NCBI GenBank assembly: GCA_003134765.1
Contig: PLCM01000007.1
Coordinates: 1-39,749, forward strand
Direction: 5' to 3'
Length of the DNA: 39,749 nucleotides
Source of the DNA: Spartobacteria bacterium
GTDB taxonomy: Bacteria; Verrucomicrobiota; Verrucomicrobiia; Chthoniobacterales; UBA10450
Each line of letters begins with the position of its first letter. Position 1 is the stretch's first letter. Made by a program: the position numbers and the translations under genes. The notes below the pieces were generated by a model. The model was not told the DNA's origin. It made no database searches and worked only from the letters and a program-made list of their open reading frames with translations. Shown here piece after piece: positions 10,166 to 20,000 of the stretch.

Positions 10166-13100
10166 CTAATGGACGTTGTAGATCTCGACCAGGCCTACTC
10201 CCGTGGTGTTATTCTTTCCTGCGAGAATGGCGGTGTAAGATCCCGGAGACACATCAACAAGGATGGCTGATTCCTTATCGTTGCCCGGAGCCAGGCCGGT
10301 GCCCTGGATATCCGACTCCTGCGACTGGCCCGACACGTCATCGATCTTCCAGTTATCGTTAGTTCGAAGCCTGGTCCCATTGGCGTCACGCAATTCGAGT
10401 GTCGGATCCTGGAGGGGATTCGTCACACCGGAGCTGGTCAAGGATGGTCCAATCCCGCGGATAACTATTCCGGTAGGAGCGGCGTTGGACGGCCCCGCCA
10501 CGAAACCGGCGATCATGACGTTGTCCCCGGTTTGAACAAAACCGCGGGTGCTGATGTTCGCCAGTTTGGAGTTCGAAAAGGGATCAAGGTCGTAAGCCTC
10601 AATCAAACCGACCCCTGTAGTATTGTTCTTTCCGCGCAGGATTACAGTATAGTTCCCGGGATTCAGAGTTCGCACGAGCGCGGACTCATGATCGTCGCCG
10701 GGCGCAGCGCCGGTATTCTCGATCGCGGCCTGCTGGGACTGACCCGTCATGTCGTCGGTCTTCCAGTTGTCATTGGTGGCGATAACTGCGCTCGAATCGT
10801 GGAGCTCGATCGTAGGATCCTGCATGGCTCCGGCCACGGTCTGGCCATTGACCTTCACCGAAGGCCCGAGAGCGCGAAGCAGGACCTGCCTCGGATCGGG
10901 GCCGGTGACGATAAACCCTGCAATCATGACACTGTCGCCGGTCTGGACGAACCCGCGCGTCGAGATGTTACGCAACGCCGCATTTACTTCGATGGGCAAT
11001 ATCGCGGTGTTAGTGCTTATTAACCCTCGCGAATCGTTGACGGTAAGTCGCGCGGGATACTCACCGGGCGCATTATAGGTATGGGTGACCGTAGACGAGC
11101 TTTGCGATGAATTGGTGCCATCGCCGAAGTCGAAGTTGTAGGTCGCAACCGTATCCCCCGCATCCGGGTCGGTAGAACCGGCGCCACTGAAGTTAACCGT
11201 CAATGGACCTGGGCCATGGTCTGGAGACGCAGCCAACACGGCGGTGGGCGCCGCATTCGGTGCGCAAATTTGGTTGCTGTTTACCGTATAACTGCCGGTG
11301 AAGGTCCCACTGTCCGGCATGAAGTCATAGACTTCGGTGGCCCCAGGCACGCCACCTACAGCAGCGGTGGTCTGTGAGGAGCCGGAGACAAAGCCCGCGA
11401 TCGTATCACCGGGCTTCAAACCCAGATCGCTGGCAAGAACCACAATGGTGATCTTCCCGTTAGGCCCGTCCAGGTTACTGGCGGAATCGGCCGGCTTGCT
11501 CGAGGCAACGAATCGCCCATCGATTCCGCCGCTGGTGTTCGGACCAGGAACGTAGGAAGAAAACGTCGGCGTCGCTCCCCCATCCATGCGCGCACCGGAG
11601 TAATGGAACGTCGTGGCCGGCGGCGCGTCGGGAATCTTTATCGCGACAAACCAGCCTGAACCGGGAGGCGTCGCGGTAATGGGATCAGTATTGATGGTGA
11701 AGACGAGTTTGATCGCCCCACTTGGAGCAAACGGCTGCGAAAGGTGGAATGAAAGCAGGTCGGTCCCGGGAACGCCGCCAGTGTTATCGCCCGCCTTATC
11801 CGTGAACACAGTCAGCCCAGCGAGCGAGCAAATATTTTGCGGCGGAGGTGTGGGCACGATCTTTAAATCGATTTCGTTGCTCGGAAAGCCGGTGCCGGCC
11901 GAGTTGATCGCTTTGACGATGTAGAAGTAATCGGGCACGGAAGGGCTGGCCGTTCCATCTATAAACACTGTCTTACCGACTGTCTGACCGATTGGCGTAA
12001 TGCCTTCGCCGCCGGCAGTAGTGCCGCGAAAGATTTGATACTTAATGATGTCGGCTCCCCCATTGTCCGGAGCTTTCCAGGAGAGATGCGAGGATGTTGC
12101 ATCGCGGGTTCCCGACAGGCAGGAAGGCTTGGGAACCTGAGCAACCGTCGTGTCCGTATTCGCATCATTGCTGGCAAACAAACTCTTGCCGCCGGACTGG
12201 CGCGCTACACGCATGAACGCGACAAAATCGTTAGGCTTAGTTCCAGCGATGCAACCCGGGGTTACACAGCCATCGCTGTAACCGTATAAGACTCGGCCCT
12301 TGTCGTCGATCGTGATTTCAGTGAAATCGAGCAGGTTGCGGTCTTGCGCGCCGCCGCCTTGCTGCCAGATGCCTGTCATACTTTGAACCGGGTCGTTCGG
12401 TGTGGCGTTCACCGTTGTCCAAGTCTTGCCGCCGTCGTAAGTGGTCGCGATGAAGGCATACCACTTTCCTGGGAAATCCAGGTCCTGGTAAGGCCCGGTG
12501 GTGTCCGTCCCGAGGAAAGCAACGGCCGCGCGGCCTGAGCTGCCTCCCACGGCCTCGATCTCCGCTGCATTCCTGATCCCATGGGAAGCGCCGAGATCGA
12601 AGTCGTTAATCCAGGTCTGACCGCCGTCCTTGCTCACCTTAACCCGAGCGTGGCCTTCGGGAAGACTACCGGCCGGGACCGGGTCATTGTTGACGTAGGC
12701 ATAATAGACCGTGCTGTCGGTATCAATCGCTATGGAGGGATCGGCTCCATTGACCTGCGATACACTTCCGGTAACGATGAATTCTGTCCAGGTAGCACCG
12801 CCATTAGTGGTCAGGGCTCCGCCCTGCTTACCATTGCATTGATTAACCGGCAGCCAGGCTGTGCCGTTGGGCGCGACACGAATGTGTCCGTGTAAGCCGC
12901 CGCAATCGGTGCCTCCAGGGGTGGAAGCGCCCTGTCCGTTGTAAGCCAGAACTCCAGGACCGTAGCTCGCGCCAAGGGTATCACTCCGCTGGCAGGAGGC
13001 GGGACCTACAATGTCCTGCGAACAATAATAGACCGCCTCCCCCTGGTTTACCGGCGTTCCGAGCGCGCTTAAGAGCGCTGGATACGGGCCGGAGCCAATA

Positions 13101-14107
13101 GTCTCATGGTCCGCACCGCCGTTCGGAGGCGAGACCCCGCCTTCCGTCCAAGAATCGCCGTCGTTATCGCTGTAGGCATAAACCGCATTCGCGCCGGCGG
13201 TCGAGTTGGAAACAAATGTGCGGCCGGTCTTTTGATCCGTCCACAGAATTGGATCGAGTCCCGTGTTAGCACTTACGGTGGATTTATCTTCCCAAAGTCC
13301 TTCGCAGCATTCCGGTTTCTTCGGCGTCTGCACCTCACCCGGTGTGATGCGCCACACCGGCCCCGAATTCATGTTCATAATCCGGTGGGTCGTCGGATTG
13401 AAGCCGATGTTGAATTCCCCGTTGCTTACTTCCGCGGAAGAACCGGAGGGCGCTTCAAAAATCTGGTAGCGCGGAACACCAGGCGTAGCCGGATCGGGAC
13501 CACCAAAGCCAGGGGCGGGTCCCCCGGAGCCAGCCACGAGCTCAATTTTCACATGCACCGTCTCGCCCGTCGGAGTGCTAGGAACGATATTGATCGTGTA
13601 CTTTTGGGTTCCGTCGAGCAGAGGGAAAATCGATGCGACCTCTGGGTTCTTTGAACTAGCGGACTGATAATCTGCCCGCTCACTGCCATCCGGAGTGGTG
13701 CAATCGGGTGTCGGGCAATCCGTCCGGCCATTCTTAAAAATGTAGAGATCGTAATCCGACTTCCCGGCGCCGGTATCGGTCCAGAACATGGTGACCCTGA
13801 CTCCGCCGGATGGATGGGCCGCCACGTATCCTGTGGGCAGGGTGACAGTCAGCGCAAAGTTATCGCAAGGGTCCGCGGCGTCGCAGCGCGGCCCGGAATC
13901 AAGTTGACCCAAACCGAGGGGCGATTGATTGGCCTGGAAAAATGGGCCGGCATCGTAGCTCAGCGTGGGCGTCGCCACGGAAATCGTTCCGGTCGGCGGC
14001 GTCGAAGCGAGACTGAATAAGGCGAGCAAGACGCCCGCTGAACAAAGAAAGAACGAGCTAAGGACTCGTGGATTGATGAGGCCCGATTCGGACGTCGATT
14101 TTTGCAT
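10166..14107 (-). CDS. Secreted sialidase-like propeller / Fn3 / PKD protein with tandem NISTRG modules (copy 1)
   Basis: 1313 aa. Signal region SESGLINPRVL plus hydrophobic core. Residues ~60-200 form a PPC-like beta-sandwich (CDNFALTVTLPTGY, SDYDLYIFKN). Residues ~210-640 form a sialidase-superfamily-like propeller with Asp-box-like TTNGGATW, SKDGGQTW and TYDGGKTW and a Cys-rich PECCEGLWED motif. Then come an Fn3 domain (~660-745, SWKAPDNGGADI), a ~190-aa module opening CSLAGLTVFTDKAGD, a PKD domain (FDFGDGTN, YPARLTVNDSRG) and two NISTRG modules to the C-terminus. Its upstream neighbour is a close paralogue in all parts except the module between Fn3 and PKD. The ATG at 14107 is preceded by an A-rich leader without a Shine-Dalgarno motif. 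Function is likely adhesive or glycan-binding; enzymatic activity is unproven. Confidence 0.9.
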   Translation of the reverse strand: MQKSTSESGLINPRVLSSFFLCSAGVLLALFSLASTPPTGTISVATPTLSYDAGPFFQANQSPLGLGQLDSGPRCDAADPCDNFALTVTLPTGYVAAHPSGGVRVTMFWTDTGAGKSDYDLYIFKNGRTDCPTPDCTTPDGSERADYQSASSKNPEVASIFPLLDGTQKYTINIVPSTPTGETVHVKIELVAGSGGPAPGFGGPDPATPGVPRYQIFEAPSGSSAEVSNGEFNIGFNPTTHRIMNMNSGPVWRITPGEVQTPKKPECCEGLWEDKSTVSANTGLDPILWTDQKTGRTFVSNSTAGANAVYAYSDNDGDSWTEGGVSPPNGGADHETIGSGPYPALLSALGTPVNQGEAVYYCSQDIVGPASCQRSDTLGASYGPGVLAYNGQGASTPGGTDCGGLHGHIRVAPNGTAWLPVNQCNGKQGGALTTNGGATWTEFIVTGSVSQVNGADPSIAIDTDSTVYYAYVNNDPVPAGSLPEGHARVKVSKDGGQTWINDFDLGASHGIRNAAEIEAVGGSSGRAAVAFLGTDTTGPYQDLDFPGKWYAFIATTYDGGKTWTTVNATPNDPVQSMTGIWQQGGGAQDRNLLDFTEITIDDKGRVLYGYSDGCVTPGCIAGTKPNDFVAFMRVARQSGGKSLFASNDANTDTTVAQVPKPSCLSGTRDATSSHLSWKAPDNGGADIIKYQIFRGTTAGGEGITPIGQTVGKTVFIDGTASPSVPDYFYIVKAINSAGTGFPSNEIDLKIVPTPPPQNICSLAGLTVFTDKAGDNTGGVPGTDLLSFHLSQPFAPSGAIKLVFTINTDPITATPPGSGWFVAIKIPDAPPATTFHYSGARMDGGATPTFSSYVPGPNTSGGIDGRFVASSKPADSASNLDGPNGKITIVVLASDLGLKPGDTIAGFVSGSSQTTAAVGGVPGATEVYDFMPDSGTFTGSYTVNSNQICAPNAAPTAVLAASPDHGPGPLTVNFSGAGSTDPDAGDTVATYNFDFGDGTNSSQSSSTVTHTYNAPGEYPARLTVNDSRGLISTNTAILPIEVNAALRNISTRGFVQTGDSVMIAGFIVTGPDPRQVLLRALGPSVKVNGQTVAGAMQDPTIELHDSSAVIATNDNWKTDDMTGQSQQAAIENTGAAPGDDHESALVRTLNPGNYTVILRGKNNTTGVGLIEAYDLDPFSNSKLANISTRGFVQTGDNVMIAGFVAGPSNAAPTGIVIRGIGPSLTSSGVTNPLQDPTLELRDANGTRLRTNDNWKIDDVSGQSQESDIQGTGLAPGNDKESAILVDVSPGSYTAILAGKNNTTGVGLVEIYNVH

Positions 14108-14137
14108 GGTATTTTTTTTGATTGCGATGAGGTATGT
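14108..14137 (-). promoter_or_regulatory. Conserved A-rich 5' leader of the 1313-aa gene
   Basis: The 30 bases before the ATG match the leader of the paralogue at 18239-18268 almost base for base (an 18-base conserved block plus a run of As next to the start), while sequence further out diverges. No AGGAGG-like site is present, so translation may rely on the A-rich, unstructured leader. This is inference from conservation only. Confidence 0.4.
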
Positions 14138-14275
14138 AAAAGAAAGCTAGTTCGGAAGGCGCCGATGAAGACCAACCAAAATCTCAGGACGCGATAGAAG
14201 GCGTCCCTCCATCCTTGGAAGGCCGGGCTCTCTCCCGTCCCATTATTCTAGTAAGCGCCCCGGCTGATAGCTCTG

Positions 14276-17200
14276 CTATGGGACATTGTAAATCTCGACC
14301 AGCCCAATGCCAGTCGTGTTAGTCTTGCCGGCCAGGATGGCCGTATAGGCTCCTGGCGCAAGCTCGATGAGGATGGCCGATTCGCGATCATCCTTCGGCG
14401 CAAGGCCGGTAGCTTCAATCGCCGCCTGCTGAGACTGCTGCGTCTTATCGTCGACTTTCCAATTATCATTGGTAGCGATCTTGGTTCCGCTGGCATCGTG
14501 GAGTTCTAGCGTAGGGTCCTGGAGAGGGTTCGGCACGCCTGAGGCGCTCAGGGAAGGCCCGATACCGCGGATAACCACCTGCGTATTTGCCGCGTTGGAC
14601 GGACCCGCTATGAAACCACCGATCATCACATTGTCTCCGGTTTGAACCAATCCGCGAGTGCTGATGTTTGCTAATTGGGACGTCGGAGCGGAATCTAGAT
14701 CGTAGGCTTCAACGACGGCGATGCCCGTGCTGTTGTTCTTTCCGCGCAGAATCGCGGTATAGTTCCCCGGGCTCAAGCTTCTCACGAGCGCGGATTCGCG
14801 ATCGTCTGTTGGCGCAATGCCCGTCGCCTCAATTTGGGCTTGCTGCGACTGACCTGTCTGATCGTCGATCTTCCAGTTATCGTTAGTAGCGATGACTCCG
14901 TTAGAATCGTGCAGCTCGAGCGTTGGATCCTGCATTGTCCCCGGAATCGGCTGGCCATTTGCTTTCAATGAAGGACCAATGGCGCGCACAATGATCTTTT
15001 TCTGCTGAGCGCCCGTGACAATGAATCCTCCGATGAGGACGTTGTCGCCGGTGAGGACCTGTGCCCGGGTGGAGATGTTTTGCAGGATCGCATCCACCTC
15101 AATTACAAATACCGAGGTGTTTGTGCTGGCCAGGCCGTGGGAATCCGTCACGGTAAGTCGCGCCGGATACTCTCCAGGCGAGTTGTAGGTATGTGAAATA
15201 GTTGGCGAAGACTGCGTTACCGCTGGAGAGCCATCGCCGAAATCGAAGATATACGATGCGATTGAATCGCCGGGATCTGGGTCCGTTGAGCCCGCACCAC
15301 TGAAGCTAACTACTAATGGAGCGGGACCCGATTGCGGTGTTCCGGTCAACAATGCTGTTGGCGCTGCGTTCGACGGTGGACAAACTGCCCATCGTTGACC
15401 AGAGCCGGTGTCAGGAGCGCGATCCATAAAGGCTGTAAAGATCAGACCGCTGCCCAGAGCTCCCTCCCCAGCGACCGTGTAGGCGAAGGGATTGGTTACC
15501 GCCGCCGTAGCACTCAGATCAGTAATCGGGATAACCGGATTGCCAATCCCACTTCGCGGCACGGGAACTGTGATCGTACCGTTTACTCCAGGTGTGAACG
15601 TCCCGGTGACGCTATTATGCGTGCTAAGCTGGTTATTGCTTGAACTCCACGGTCCCCAGGAGTACGAGATTGTGCCTGGATCAACGTCCACTTCTGTTCC
15701 GTAGGTCGCTCCGTCGCTGGACTTCCAGACGACGTAGTAGCTGGTGAAGGTCGTGCCCGGTGAAGGAATCTGAGTCAGATTAGCTATTGTCATCGTCGTA
15801 GTCAGCGTACTGGCGGTGGCCGAGAACGAAACCGCAGTTATATCCGCCTGGCTAGTTGGCCCCTGGTTACCGGGAGCGGGATTCCTTGCATCTCCTGCTG
15901 GATCCGTGATGACGTTCACTCCGCTGCAGGAATAGGTTAGGGGCGGAATCAACGACGGCCCCACTTTCAGATCAACCTCGTTGCTCTTGAGTCCAATGCC
16001 ACTGGTGTTGATCGCCTTCACCACGTAAAAGTAGTCCGGCACAGAAGGATCAGCCGTGAGATCGTCGTAGGTAGTCTTGGTATCGCCGGCCAAGCCTGTC
16101 ACCAGGATTACTTCGCTGCCTGAGGTGGTTCCGCGCAAGATCTGATAATTCGTTATGTCGGAGCCCCCGTTGTCCGGCGCTTTCCAACTTAAATGCGACG
16201 CGGTGGCATCGCGCGTCCCAGAGAGGCAGGGTGGCTTCGGCGCCACCGGCTCGGCGGTATCTTTGCTCGCGAACAAGCTCTTGCCGCCGGACTGGCGAGC
16301 GACCCGCATGAAAGCAGTGAAGTCGTTAGCTGCGGTGCCCGCGATGCAGCCCGACGTGACACAACCATCGCTGTAGCCAAAGAGCACCCGGCCATTGCTG
16401 TCTACCGTGATTTCGTTGAAGTCGAGCAGGTTGCGGTCCTGGTGGCTGCCACCCTGTTGCCAGATACCGGTCATGCTCTGAACGGGATCGTTAGGAGTGG
16501 CGTTGACCGTTGTCCAGGTCTTGCCACCATCGTAGGTAGTGGCAATGAAGGCATACCATATTCCCGGGAAACTGTTGGCTTGATAGTCGCCCGCGACATT
16601 AGTGCCGGGGAAGCCAACGGCTGCGCGGCCCGAGCTGCCCCCGACTGCTTCGATCTCCGCAGCGTTCACAATGCCATGAGACGCTCCGATGTCGAAGTTG
16701 TTGCTCCATGTGATAACGCCAGTCGTCGCATCTCGATGGCCAACCGCAACGCGCGCATGGCCCTCGGCCGGCTTACCCGTCGCAACTGGTTCGTTGTTTA
16801 CATAGGCGTAATAGATAGTGCTATCACTGTCGATCGCGATCGATGGATCGGCTCCGTTGCCCTGCGACACACTTCCGGGAACGATGAACTCTGTCCATGT
16901 GACACCGCCATCCGTGCTCAGGGCTCCGCCCTGCTTACCATTACAATGATTAACCGGGAGCCAGGCCGTGCCGTCGGGCGCGACATGAATGTGGCCATGT
17001 AAGCCGCCGCAATCGGTGCCTCCCGGCGTGGACGCGCCCTGCCCATTATAAGCCAGGACTCCGGGACCGTAGCTTGCGCCCAAGGTGTCACTCCGTTGAC
17101 AGGAAGCGGGACCTACCACGTCTTGCGAGCAGTAGTAGACAGCTTCGCCTTGATTGACAGGAGTCGACAGCGCGCTCAAGGCCGCAGGGTACGGTCCGGA

Positions 17201-18238
17201 GCCTATGGTCTCGTGATCCGCTCCCCCGTTAGGCGGAGAGGCCGCGACTGGGACCCATTGGTCGCCATCGTTGAAGGGCGCTGCCGCGTCAGTGTATCCG
17301 TAAACAAAATTGGCGCCGGCCGTCGAATTCGAGGAAAAAGTGCGCCCGGTTTTCTGATCAGTCCACAGGATCGGGTCCAAACCAGTGTTGGTCGTCGGAT
17401 TGGATTTATCTTCCCAAAGCGCTTCGCAACACTCCGGCAGCTTCGGCGTCAAAAGCTCCGGCGGAGTCAAACGCCAGATCGGCCCGATATTCATCGTCAT
17501 GATGCGGCCGGTCAAGGGATCGAACCCGATGTTGAACTCACCCTGGCTGCCGTTTGCAGCGCTCGTGCCGGGGGGCGCATAGAAATTCTGATAGCGCGGA
17601 ACCCCGGGCGACGTCGGATCAGGACCGCCGAACGGAACAACCGGCCCACCGCCGCCAGCCGCACCCGGTAGCAATTCAATCCTCACATTAACGGTTTCGC
17701 CAGTCGGCGTGTATGGCACCACCACCAAAGTGTATTTGTGGCTCCCATCCAATAAAGGACTGATAGTGGCGATCTCAGGATTATTGCTGGTGGCCGATTG
17801 CCAATCAGCCGCCTGGCTGCCGCTGGTGACGGTGCAATCGTTCGGGGTGCAATCGGTGCGAGGATTCTTGTAAATGTAGAGGTCGTAGTCCGACCTGCCG
17901 CTGCCGGCATCCGTCCAGGACATCGTGACTTTCGCCCCGGCGTTTGGATGCGCGGCGGCATAACCAGCGGGCAGCGTGATCGTCAACGCGTAATCATCGC
18001 ACGGCTGCGAGGGATTGTTGCACTCCGGGCCGCTATCAACCTCGATCACCGGGGTCGGATTGGCGCCAGTAAAAGGTGCGACCGTGTAAGTCTGCGGCCC
18101 TGACGTGTCGGTCAGAGTTCCACTCGGCGGTGTCGCCGCGAAGCTGAATAAGGCGAGCAAGATGCCCGCGGAGCAAAGAAGAAACGCGCTAAGGACTCGT
18201 GGATTGATGAGCCCCGATTCGGACGTCGATTTTTGCAT
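14276..18238 (-). CDS. Secreted sialidase-like propeller / Fn3 / PKD protein with tandem NISTRG modules (copy 2)
   Basis: 1320 aa, and the first gene of the array in transcription order. Signal region SESGLINPRVL is identical to copy 1. Same order: PPC-like domain (SDYDLYIYKN), sialidase-like propeller (STDGGVTW, TYDGGKTW, PECCEALWED), Fn3 (SWKAPDNGGSDI), intervening module, PKD (FDFGDGSP, YPARLTVTDSHG), two NISTRG modules. The propeller half is strikingly similar to copy 1 in DNA as well as protein, so this is a tandem duplication (start-to-start 4131 bp). The intervening module (CSGVNVITDPAGDAR...) is only distantly related to that of copy 1 and has a different length. Divergent from pgi, with 242 bp between starts. 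Likely exported; ligand unknown. Confidence 0.9.
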   Translation of the reverse strand: MQKSTSESGLINPRVLSAFLLCSAGILLALFSFAATPPSGTLTDTSGPQTYTVAPFTGANPTPVIEVDSGPECNNPSQPCDDYALTITLPAGYAAAHPNAGAKVTMSWTDAGSGRSDYDLYIYKNPRTDCTPNDCTVTSGSQAADWQSATSNNPEIATISPLLDGSHKYTLVVVPYTPTGETVNVRIELLPGAAGGGGPVVPFGGPDPTSPGVPRYQNFYAPPGTSAANGSQGEFNIGFDPLTGRIMTMNIGPIWRLTPPELLTPKLPECCEALWEDKSNPTTNTGLDPILWTDQKTGRTFSSNSTAGANFVYGYTDAAAPFNDGDQWVPVAASPPNGGADHETIGSGPYPAALSALSTPVNQGEAVYYCSQDVVGPASCQRSDTLGASYGPGVLAYNGQGASTPGGTDCGGLHGHIHVAPDGTAWLPVNHCNGKQGGALSTDGGVTWTEFIVPGSVSQGNGADPSIAIDSDSTIYYAYVNNEPVATGKPAEGHARVAVGHRDATTGVITWSNNFDIGASHGIVNAAEIEAVGGSSGRAAVGFPGTNVAGDYQANSFPGIWYAFIATTYDGGKTWTTVNATPNDPVQSMTGIWQQGGSHQDRNLLDFNEITVDSNGRVLFGYSDGCVTSGCIAGTAANDFTAFMRVARQSGGKSLFASKDTAEPVAPKPPCLSGTRDATASHLSWKAPDNGGSDITNYQILRGTTSGSEVILVTGLAGDTKTTYDDLTADPSVPDYFYVVKAINTSGIGLKSNEVDLKVGPSLIPPLTYSCSGVNVITDPAGDARNPAPGNQGPTSQADITAVSFSATASTLTTTMTIANLTQIPSPGTTFTSYYVVWKSSDGATYGTEVDVDPGTISYSWGPWSSSNNQLSTHNSVTGTFTPGVNGTITVPVPRSGIGNPVIPITDLSATAAVTNPFAYTVAGEGALGSGLIFTAFMDRAPDTGSGQRWAVCPPSNAAPTALLTGTPQSGPAPLVVSFSGAGSTDPDPGDSIASYIFDFGDGSPAVTQSSPTISHTYNSPGEYPARLTVTDSHGLASTNTSVFVIEVDAILQNISTRAQVLTGDNVLIGGFIVTGAQQKKIIVRAIGPSLKANGQPIPGTMQDPTLELHDSNGVIATNDNWKIDDQTGQSQQAQIEATGIAPTDDRESALVRSLSPGNYTAILRGKNNSTGIAVVEAYDLDSAPTSQLANISTRGLVQTGDNVMIGGFIAGPSNAANTQVVIRGIGPSLSASGVPNPLQDPTLELHDASGTKIATNDNWKVDDKTQQSQQAAIEATGLAPKDDRESAILIELAPGAYTAILAGKTNTTGIGLVEIYNVP

Positions 18239-18268
18239 AATAATTTTTTTGATTGCGATGAGGTATGT
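18239..18268 (-). promoter_or_regulatory. Conserved A-rich 5' leader of the 1320-aa gene
   Basis: Counterpart of the leader at 14108-14137: the block ATACCTCATCGCAATC and the following A run are shared. Upstream of this the two loci differ, so the duplication unit appears to begin here. Confidence 0.4.
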
Positions 18269-18480
18269 GGGATCAACAACAATGTCGAGTAACGTCCGAC
18301 CTAACGTTGGGCACGTTGGGAGTTCGGAACATGGGGGCCGAAGTGGATGCCTTTATTTTCGATCCCGGGTTTGGGATTACAGATGCGTAATCTTTTGAAC
18401 CCGACGAATTTGGCGCTGCTCGGAAGCGTAGCCGGAACAATCTGTTCCCATTAGCTCCGCTTTCTGTTACAAAAACCGCC

Positions 18481-19998
18481 ATGGCTTCCAATTCGCTCTG
18501 GCCGCGTTTTCAAAAATATTTTCTCCGCTACGACGATCTCGATTTTTCCATCGATATCAGTCGGATGCGATTTGCGGATGGGTTCTTCGAGGAGATGCGA
18601 CCGTTTGTGGAAAAGGCTTTTGCCGCCATGCGGGAACTCGAAGCGGGCGCCATTGCCAACCCGGACGAGCAACGCATGGTCGGCCATTATTGGTTGCGCG
18701 ATTCTAGACTCGCGCCGACCGCGGAGCTCCGCGCCGACATCGACGAAACGAACAAGCGCATCAAGTCGTTCGCGGCCGAGGTGCATGCCGGAAAAATCGC
18801 GCCGGAAAAAGGAGAAAGGTTCAAGCATGTTCTGCTCGTCGGCATCGGCGGCTCGGCGCTCGGTCCGCAATTCATCAACGACGCCTTGGGCCGGGCCAAC
18901 GATCCGCTCGATATTTACTTTCTCGATAACACGGACCCGGACGGTTTCGATCGTGTCTTCGACCGGATCGGCGACCACCTCGCGCATACTCTTACCGTGG
19001 TCATCTCGAAGTCCGGCGGAACGAAGGAAACCCGCAACGGGATGCTGGAAGCCGCCGCACGATACGAAAAAGCCGGACTGAATTTTGGGAAACATGCTGT
19101 TGCCGTCACTGGAGTCGGCAGCGAGCTCGACAAACATGCGGAGAAGAACGGGTGGCTCACGCGTTTTCCAATGCACGACTGGGTTGGCGGTCGTACGTCG
19201 GTGATGAGCGCGGTCGGCCTGGTGCCGGCGGCGTTGCAAGGGTTCGACATCGATCAATTTCTCGCGGGTGCGGCGGCGATGGACGCCAAGACGCGGGCGG
19301 CAGACCCGAGCCAGAATGCCGCCATGCTCCTCGCCCTGATGTGGCATTACGTGGGCAACGGACGCGGCGAAAAAGACATGGTGATCCTGCCCTACAAGGA
19401 TCGGCTGATGCTCTTCAGCAAATATCTGCAACAACTCGTGATGGAGTCGTTAGGCAAGGAGAAGGATCTCGACGGCAACGTTGTCCATCAAGGCATCGCG
19501 GTCTACGGGAACAAGGGGTCGACCGACCAGCACGCCTACGTGCAACAGCTGCGAGACGGCGTCCTGAATTTCTTCGTGACATTTGTCGAGGTGCAAGAGG
19601 ATCGCGGATCGGCGCGCTTCGAAGTGGAAGAAGGCGTAACGAGCGGTGATTATCTGCAGGGATTTCTGCGCGGAACGCGCTCCGCCCTCTACGATAGCGG
19701 GCGCGAATCGATCACGATCACGATCCCGGAAGTAACGGCGTTCTACGTCGGCGCTTTGATCGCGTTGTATGAACGGGCGGTAGGATTCTATGCGTCCCTC
19801 GTCAACATCAACGCGTATCACCAGCCCGGGGTCGAGGCCGGAAAAAAAGCAGCGACCCGGGTGTTGGAGTTGCAGGGGCGGGTGAAAGGAATCCTGAGCG
19901 CCAGTCCGGAAAAAACGCCGGAAGAAATCGCGCGGGAGCTGAGCGCGGACCCCGAAGACGTCTTCCACATTCTCCGTCATCTCAAGGCGAACGATTGA
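18481..19998 (+). CDS. pgi: Glucose-6-phosphate isomerase
   Basis: 505 aa. Interconverts glucose 6-phosphate and fructose 6-phosphate in the cytoplasm. The SIS-fold phosphosugar motifs are visible: [11 protein letters not shown] at residues 121-131, SKSGGTKET at 176-184, and the later [12 protein letters not shown] and [13 protein letters not shown] stretches typical of the family. The SKSGG form is that of the divergent bacterial Pgi type rather than the E. coli SKTFTT type. A C-terminal extension (~465-505, [23 protein letters not shown]) looks like a small helical or winged-helix tail. The ATG at 18481 has no obvious Shine-Dalgarno site. It is followed by a REP-like inverted repeat, which suggests transcription ends here. 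Confidence 0.95.
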   Translation: MASNSLWPRFQKYFLRYDDLDFSIDISRMRFADGFFEEMRPFVEKAFAAMRELEAGAIANPDEQRMVGHYWLRDSRLAPTAELRADIDETNKRIKSFAAEVHAGKIAPEKGERFKHVLLVGIGGSALGPQFINDALGRANDPLDIYFLDNTDPDGFDRVFDRIGDHLAHTLTVVISKSGGTKETRNGMLEAAARYEKAGLNFGKHAVAVTGVGSELDKHAEKNGWLTRFPMHDWVGGRTSVMSAVGLVPAALQGFDIDQFLAGAAAMDAKTRAADPSQNAAMLLALMWHYVGNGRGEKDMVILPYKDRLMLFSKYLQQLVMESLGKEKDLDGNVVHQGIAVYGNKGSTDQHAYVQQLRDGVLNFFVTFVEVQEDRGSARFEVEEGVTSGDYLQGFLRGTRSALYDSGRESITITIPEVTAFYVGALIALYERAVGFYASLVNINAYHQPGVEAGKKAATRVLELQGRVKGILSASPEKTPEEIARELSADPEDVFHILRHLKAND

Positions 19999-20000
19999 TT

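Noticed and set aside
14050..18238. Conserved Cys in the signal cores (LCSAG) as a lipoprotein lipobox
   Set aside because: The residues before it (FFL, FLL) do not fit [LVI][ASTVI][GAS]C, and the hydrophobic stretch continues past the Cys.
18451..19434. 327-aa minus-strand open frame opposite pgi
   Set aside because: Antisense to a clear glucose-6-phosphate isomerase; composition typical of a shadow.
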